Positions 23,418 through 27,419 of a stretch of DNA of 27,419 nucleotides are shown piece after piece. Source of the DNA: Flavobacteriales bacterium UBA7325 (lineage in GTDB: Bacteria > Bacteroidota > Bacteroidia > Flavobacteriales_D > Crocinitomicaceae). The DNA lies in assembly GCA_002471375.1 (NCBI GenBank), contig DKPV01000025.1:1-27419 (forward strand), read 5' to 3'. The notes below the pieces were generated by a model. It saw only the letters and a list, made by a program, of their open reading frames with translations, did no database searches and was not told the DNA's origin. Every line of letters begins with the position of its first letter. The stretch's first letter is position 1. The position numbers and the translations under genes were made by a program.

Positions 23418-25204
23418 TAGTTATCCTTTCTCAACCAAAATTCCCCTAGCTTATTCAGATCTGCAGCATCATACGTATACTTAAACCTAGGCTTCTCGTA
23501 TGGAGTTACTGTTACTGCTATAGAATACAATTCTTGGTCTCTTGAAATCAACAATTGAATTTCATCGCCAACATTTAATGTAACGAAGAAATCCTCTAGT
23601 GATTTCTTATCAGCACGCAATCCATTGCACCCGATAATTTCATCATTCACACTTAAGCCAGCGTCTTCTGCAGCTGAACCGCTTCTAATCCCCTTCACGA
23701 ACGTTTTTCCACCTGATTGGCCCAATGTAACACCAACACTTGGTTTAGACTTACCAACGTATTCTACAGGAACACCTAATTCGCCAAAGAAATCATTATA
23801 GTTCGGCATCACAGTTCCATTGATATATTTTTCATAAAAACCATCAAGATCCTCTTTAAGGAAACGCTCTAATTCAGCTTTAAATTCATCCTCTGAAAAA
23901 CCACGATGCTTCTTAACGTAGTAGTCAGCATAAATCTTTTGCATGAAGTCATCCAACGATTTCTTGCCTTTATACTTCTTAATAATTTTCGCATCCAGCA
24001 TTGCAGCAATTACTGTTCCTTTGGAATAGTAAGAAATTGTGGTATTTCTACTATTCTCATTTGGTCGATATGCTTTAATCCATGCGTCGAAACTAGCATG
24101 AGCTACCGGTTGAACTCTAGCACCGACCGATCCTTCAACATAATTCAATGTCCCGAACAACTTTCTAAGGTAGTCCGCTTCAGAGTAATAGCCCGCTCTC
24201 AATAACAGTAACTCATCATAATAGGATGTGAAGCCCTCCATCACCCATAATAGCGATGTATAATTCTCTTGATCGTAGTTAAATGGTCCTAGCTCTATCG
24301 GACGAATTCGTTTCACATTCCACAAATGGAAATACTCATGAGCAACAAGTGATAAAAAACCTAAATAAGCGCTTCCATCGAATGTAAATCGATTCACACT
24401 TAAAGTAGTTGAATTCATATGTTCAAGACCTCCCTGTCCATTTTCTACGCAATGAATGATGAACGTATAGTCATCATTCGGGTTATCGCCAAACACATTT
24501 GTTGCCGCTTCAACGATTCGTTTCATATCCTTTTTCAGGCTAGCGATATCATAATTACCTGAACCATAGATTCCAACATTGTGTTTGACATCCGCAGCCA
24601 TGAATGAGAACTCAATTTGATTCCCAATCTCAATTGGACAATCTAAGAGCTGATCGTAATTATCGAAAATAAAGCTTTGAGCGCCATCACCCGTTACTCC
24701 TTCTGATTTTCTTTTAAGTGCTGTAGTGATTCTTGAGAATCCTGCATAAGGATATATGTCTAATTCACCACTTAACGCTTCATGCCCGTCAACACGCATA
24801 AACATTCCTGATCCACTCACAAACCCGTGTGTTAGATCAAGGAAACAAGTTCGAACAGTTAACTCAAAAGCGTAAACCTCATAGCTCACTTTGATATCAG
24901 CCCCTTTGGCTTTTATAATCCTCCAAGTGTTTTTATCGATCTTTTTTACCTCAAGATCCTTTCCTTTCTCATCAGTGGCATTAACCAAATCCACATTCTT
25001 AGCGAACTCTCTCGCTAAATAAGACCCTGGAGCCCAAATTGGCATTTTGACTAAAACTTCTTCTTGGTCAAAACCTTTCAATTCCATTTCTACTTGGAAA
25101 TAGTGATTTTGGGGTTTATTCATTTTTAAGTTATACTTGATTTCTTGTCCGAATCCATAAAATGTAAGAGCGGATAGTACTAAGCACACTGTATATTTCA
25201 ACAT
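23417..25204 (-). CDS. M61 family metallopeptidase with PDZ domain
   Basis: Members of peptidase family M61 are zinc aminopeptidases that prefer N-terminal glycine or alanine. I chose the ATG at 25202-25204, giving a signal peptide MLKYTVCLVLSALTFYGFGQ and 595 residues. A longer frame from 25240 would include the promoter element. An N-terminal beta domain (about 20-175) with the family's APGSYLAREFA precedes the catalytic domain with the zinc motif HEYFH (289-293) and the third ligand Glu323 in WVMEGFTSYY. A PDZ domain occupies about 475-570 (GSAAEDAGLSVNDEIIGCNG). Export to the periplasm or outside is expected. It is first in a two-gene unit with the Asp-box protein, its stop overlapping that gene's start. 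Identification is firm; physiological substrates are not known. Confidence 0.94.
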   Translation of the reverse strand: MLKYTVCLVLSALTFYGFGQEIKYNLKMNKPQNHYFQVEMELKGFDQEEVLVKMPIWAPGSYLAREFAKNVDLVNATDEKGKDLEVKKIDKNTWRIIKAKGADIKVSYEVYAFELTVRTCFLDLTHGFVSGSGMFMRVDGHEALSGELDIYPYAGFSRITTALKRKSEGVTGDGAQSFIFDNYDQLLDCPIEIGNQIEFSFMAADVKHNVGIYGSGNYDIASLKKDMKRIVEAATNVFGDNPNDDYTFIIHCVENGQGGLEHMNSTTLSVNRFTFDGSAYLGFLSLVAHEYFHLWNVKRIRPIELGPFNYDQENYTSLLWVMEGFTSYYDELLLLRAGYYSEADYLRKLFGTLNYVEGSVGARVQPVAHASFDAWIKAYRPNENSRNTTISYYSKGTVIAAMLDAKIIKKYKGKKSLDDFMQKIYADYYVKKHRGFSEDEFKAELERFLKEDLDGFYEKYINGTVMPNYNDFFGELGVPVEYVGKSKPSVGVTLGQSGGKTFVKGIRSGSAAEDAGLSVNDEIIGCNGLRADKKSLEDFFVTLNVGDEIQLLISRDQELYSIAVTVTPYEKPRFKYTYDAADLNKLGEFWLRKDN

Positions 25205-25222
25205 AAATTTGTAATTTTCGAT

Positions 25223-25230
25223 CAAAGATA
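25223..25230 (-). promoter_or_regulatory. -7 promoter element for the M61 peptidase gene
   Basis: On the minus strand TATCTTTG matches TAnnTTTG exactly and lies 18 bases before the ATG at 25204. No TTG stands at the ideal distance (the nearest is 25 bases upstream). The position supports translation from 25204 rather than 25240. Confidence 0.55.
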
Positions 25231-25235
25231 AAATT

Positions 25236-25251
25236 TGCATTGTCTAATGCA
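25236..25251. promoter_or_regulatory. Dyad symmetry between the divergent M61 and lipoprotein genes
   Basis: TGCATT (25236-25241) and AATGCA (25246-25251) are perfect complements around GTCT. The dyad sits just upstream of the M61 -7 element and upstream of the lipoprotein gene, a place where one regulator could act on both. No regulator gene adjoins it. Confidence 0.35.
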
Positions 25252-25270
25252 GTTACAAACAACAAAAAAG

Positions 25271-26134
25271 ATGCCTAAATTTCTTTCCTTCATTCTTCTA
25301 TCTTGCCTGATTCTAACGAGTTGTAAAGAAGATACACCTGTTGGCGATGATTATTCTGACGTTACAGACGTCACTGCCCTCCAAAATAGAATCGATCAAT
25401 TAGAACTCACTAACGAGCTGAAGGATTCAGTAATTAACGAATCTTTGCACTTTTTTAATGAAATTCAAGAAAATCTTCAAGCTATTGGAATCCGTAAAGA
25501 TGAAATCTTAGTAATCTCAAATAATCCTGAAATTTCTAACTCCGATAAAGAATGGGTTTTAGAACAAATTCGACAAATCAATTTCTTACGAGAAGAGAAT
25601 GCGAATAAGGTTAAGCGCTTGAATGAGGAAATGAAATCTAACAATGTGAAAATTCATGAGTTAGAGGTAATGATCGAGTCGCTCTTGAAAGATATCCAAT
25701 GGAAGGATGAGCAAATTAGCCTTCTGGAAAACGAGTTGAATGAATTGGATGCAGAATATTCAAAATTATTCAGCGCCTATCAGAATGCCGAAATTAAAAT
25801 TGAGAACCTCACAAACGATATGCACACCGTCTACTACGCCTATGGTACATCGAAAGAGCTCAAAGCAAATGGGGTTATTGAAAAACACAATGGATTCATA
25901 GGAATCGGAAAGAAGCTTACGCTCAGAGATGGTTTCAACGATAAATACTTCGAGAAAATAAATGCTGACAAAAAGAAAGAAATAATGATCGAAGGAACAG
26001 GCGTTCACTTCGTGACAGTTCATCCAACTTCGGCATATGAAATTTCTGAAGAAGGACCAAGAACTCGAATTACAATATCAGATCCTTCAGAATTTTGGAA
26101 AGCATCAAGATACCTAGTTATTACTGTAGATTAG
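25271..26134 (+). CDS. Coiled-coil lipoprotein of unknown function
   Basis: I chose the ATG at 25271, which gives a lipoprotein signal MPKFLSFILLSCLILTSC with the lipid-modified Cys at 18, and 287 residues in all. An ORF from TTG at 25235 would add an implausible tail. After an acidic linker, residues about 33-190 form a long heptad-rich coiled coil (ALQNRIDQLELTNELKDSV, then IHELEVMIESLLKDI, LLENELNELDAEYSKL), and the last 95 residues or so look globular with beta strands (GFIGIGKKLTLRDGF, EIMIEGTGVHFVTVHP). Similar lipoproteins with a coiled coil and a short C-terminal domain occur across Bacteroidota without known function. The membrane protein gene starts at the very next base after the stop, so the two are one unit. 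Confidence 0.83.
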   Translation: MPKFLSFILLSCLILTSCKEDTPVGDDYSDVTDVTALQNRIDQLELTNELKDSVINESLHFFNEIQENLQAIGIRKDEILVISNNPEISNSDKEWVLEQIRQINFLREENANKVKRLNEEMKSNNVKIHELEVMIESLLKDIQWKDEQISLLENELNELDAEYSKLFSAYQNAEIKIENLTNDMHTVYYAYGTSKELKANGVIEKHNGFIGIGKKLTLRDGFNDKYFEKINADKKKEIMIEGTGVHFVTVHPTSAYEISEEGPRTRITISDPSEFWKASRYLVITVD

Positions 26135-26746
26135 ATGTCAGAAGAACCGGAAGAAATATTAGACGTTGAAGAAGTAGCGGAGGAGACTAAGTTTAAGAGT
26201 CCTGTCCCACTATTGATACGCTTCAGAAATTTCATTTTTGGGAAGAAAAAGCCTGACATTTATACAAGGGTTACCTTTTACATCAACGGAGTAATCATGC
26301 TCGTTTTTCTAGTTTGGAATCTTATCGGTTATTTTGCGATTTCTATGCGGGAGACAATAACAGAGATGAAAAACGTCCCTATTGAGACCGTAATGCACGC
26401 CCGTGGATTGGAGCTAGGTTTTCACCCTGAGGATTTTGTTGCCCGAGTAATGACGATCTATGGAATCGGAGTTATTTGCTGGCTAGCCGTGATGGTAGGA
26501 TTGATCTTACTCTATAGAAAGAAACAACAATTCATTTATTTTATTCTTGGTGGATCCTTCTTCTATCTTGGGATGCAGCTCTTTTACATGAGCTTCCAAT
26601 ATTTCAAAGAAGACACTACAGGCTTTGATAAAAGCCTTTTGCTAATTGTAATTGCGAGTACTGCAATCCATGCGATTCTTATGCGAAATGAGAAGAAAGG
26701 TGGAAGTATTAGCTTTTTTGGAGAGGATGAACTAGAAGATCAGTAA
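26135..26746 (+). CDS. Four-helix integral membrane protein, unknown
   Basis: The 203-residue protein starts with an acidic cytoplasmic-looking tail (MSEEPEEILDVEEVAEETKF), then a basic segment and four hydrophobic helices at about 46-70, 107-127, 132-153 and 167-183. Between helices 1 and 2 is a loop of about 35 residues with GLELGFHPEDF. I do not recognise the family. The ATG follows the lipoprotein stop codon with no gap, so expression is coupled and a joint envelope role is plausible. Its last 38 bases overlap the end of the convergent aroK gene, an unusual arrangement that constrains both C termini. Confidence 0.78.
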   Translation: MSEEPEEILDVEEVAEETKFKSPVPLLIRFRNFIFGKKKPDIYTRVTFYINGVIMLVFLVWNLIGYFAISMRETITEMKNVPIETVMHARGLELGFHPEDFVARVMTIYGIGVICWLAVMVGLILLYRKKQQFIYFILGGSFFYLGMQLFYMSFQYFKEDTTGFDKSLLLIVIASTAIHAILMRNEKKGGSISFFGEDELEDQ

Positions 26747-27236
26747 AGTTCTCAATTACCTGAGGTGTTTGTTCATCTCGCGACAAGATCACCGCAGAAT
26801 CCTTATAGTATTCCTCTCTTTGGGCCAACCGCTCTTCAATAAAGGGTAACAATTCTGACTCGTTGAGTCCAGCAATTAGAGGTCTACTTGTTTTCGAATG
26901 ATATAATCGATGAGCTAGTTCCTTTGGAGATCGTTCCAAATAAAATGTAGTTCCGATAGAATTAAGCAATTCCATGTTCTTTCCAAAGCAGGGCATCCCT
27001 CCTCCTGTCGCCAACACAAAGTCATCCCGAAGATCTAAAGCCTCAATGTACTCAGTTTCAATTGTTCGAAAGTACGACTCTCCTTTCTCAGTGAAAATAT
27101 CACCAATTGATTTGTTGTAATGCGCTTCAATCTCATGATCAGAATCAATGAAAGGAATCCCCATACGATTGGCAATTTTCTTACCGAGCGAAGTTTTTCC
27201 TGCTCCCATGAATCCTATTAAAATAACGCGTCGCAT
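26709..27236 (-). CDS. aroK: Shikimate kinase
   Basis: Shikimate kinase phosphorylates shikimate at the 3-hydroxyl with ATP, the fifth step of the shikimate pathway to chorismate. I chose the ATG at 27234-27236, giving MRRVILIGFMGAGKTSLGK and 175 residues, the normal length. A longer frame from 27272 would add 12 residues and overlap the promoter. The P-loop GFMGAGKTS is at 8-16, the acidic metal/shikimate motif DSD at 31-33, the shikimate-binding Arg57 in FRTIE, GGG at 78-80, and the lid Arg118 in SRPL with R140 in LAQRE. The 3' end overlaps the convergent membrane-protein gene by 38 bases. The predicted promoter would start the transcript within a few bases of the ATG. Confidence 0.95.
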   Translation of the reverse strand: MRRVILIGFMGAGKTSLGKKIANRMGIPFIDSDHEIEAHYNKSIGDIFTEKGESYFRTIETEYIEALDLRDDFVLATGGGMPCFGKNMELLNSIGTTFYLERSPKELAHRLYHSKTSRPLIAGLNESELLPFIEERLAQREEYYKDSAVILSRDEQTPQVIENFTDLLVHPLQKS

Positions 27237-27241
27237 ATACT

Positions 27242-27272
27242 TAAAGGTACTGATTATTAGTCGATTTATCAA
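27242..27272 (-). promoter_or_regulatory. Promoter for aroK
   Basis: On the minus strand TTG (27270-27272) lies 20 bases before TACCTTTA (27242-27249), a seven-of-eight match to TAnnTTTG. The ATG follows five bases later, so the message would have almost no leader. Confidence 0.55.
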
Positions 27273-27346
27273 TTATACGGTAAAAGGGCTATTTAGTTCT
27301 AATTTAGCGAAAGCAAAATAATTTGAAAAAAAAATATTTCAATCCA

Positions 27347-27376
27347 TTGCAGTACTCAATATTACCAGTATATTTG
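27347..27376 (+). promoter_or_regulatory. Strong Bacteroidota-type promoter for the tRNA gene
   Basis: TTG (27347-27349), 19 bases, then TATATTTG (27369-27376), an exact TAnnTTTG. Transcription would begin about 27380-27385, just before the tRNA. An A-rich tract lies upstream at 27324-27334. The rest of 27273-27346 shows nothing else clear. Confidence 0.8.
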
Positions 27377-27395
27377 CACTCGCTAACGCGCAATC

Positions 27396-27419
27396 GATCT
27401 CTTAGCTCAGTTGGTAGAG
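27396..27419 (+). tRNA. tRNA gene, 5' part only
   Basis: A seven-base acceptor half GATCTCT is followed by T8-A9 and the D-arm sequence GCTCAGTTGGTAGAG, which is the canonical tRNA 5' end. The window stops inside the D arm, so the anticodon and identity cannot be told. Confidence 0.88.

Noticed and set aside
23012..23449. Overlapping plus-strand frames opposite the Asp-box gene
   Set aside because: They are antisense shadows of a well-supported gene and lack coherent composition.
25205..25240. Longer N terminus of the M61 peptidase
   Set aside because: It contains the perfect -7 element and precedes a complete signal peptide, so transcription probably starts inside it.

Overview
The window looks like chromosomal DNA of a marine- or freshwater-type Bacteroidota, most likely a flavobacterial lineage near Crocinitomicaceae or Cryomorphaceae; the family is an inference. 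Three proteins end in type IX secretion system (T9SS) type A sorting tails. The clearest promoters have the Bacteroidota -7 element TAnnTTTG with TTG about 18-20 bases upstream. The order DUF3822 - rsmD - coaD is typical of the phylum. Base composition is AT-rich and even. I see no phage, transposon, CRISPR array or obvious island.

Layout. (1) 2-3177, plus strand: two start-stop-overlapping genes for secreted kelch-repeat proteins; the first is cut by the window edge and the second carries four exact-period 171-base repeats. A strong hairpin terminator follows and probably serves both strands. (2) 3263-8620, minus strand: an RND/MMPL exporter, an NhaC-type Na+/H+ antiporter and the signal recognition particle GTPase Ffh, closely spaced. 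(3) 8738-9772, plus: a T9SS-secreted protein with its own terminator. (4) 9888-12182, plus: a large secreted protein I do not recognise, convergent with a RecD/Dda-like helicase (12193-13626, minus). (5) 13763-17918, plus: membrane protein, DUF3822, rsmD, coaD and a thioredoxin-fold protein without a CxxC, the first four tightly packed. (6) A rhomboid protease (minus) faces a plus-strand series: nitroreductase, a small membrane protein, an outer-membrane barrel, a lipocalin-like lipoprotein, a decayed barrel pseudogene and a DUF985 cupin. (7) 22098-25204, minus: an M61 metallopeptidase translationally coupled to a BNR/Asp-box protein. (8) 25271-26746, plus: a coiled-coil lipoprotein abutting a four-helix membrane protein, overlapping convergently with shikimate kinase aroK. 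(9) The first 24 bases of a tRNA gene close the window, behind a near-textbook promoter.

Most of the window is housekeeping or envelope biology: protein targeting (Ffh), coenzyme A synthesis (CoaD), ribosomal RNA methylation (RsmD), aromatic amino acid synthesis (AroK), ion and lipid transport, and secreted or surface proteins. I did not find a convincing new multi-gene system. The points most worth a second look are the unrecognised 764-residue secreted protein, the lipoprotein/membrane protein pair, the pseudogenised outer-membrane protein, the redox-inactive thioredoxin-fold protein, promoter placements that predict leaderless or nearly leaderless messages, and convergent stop codons set inside inverted repeats.
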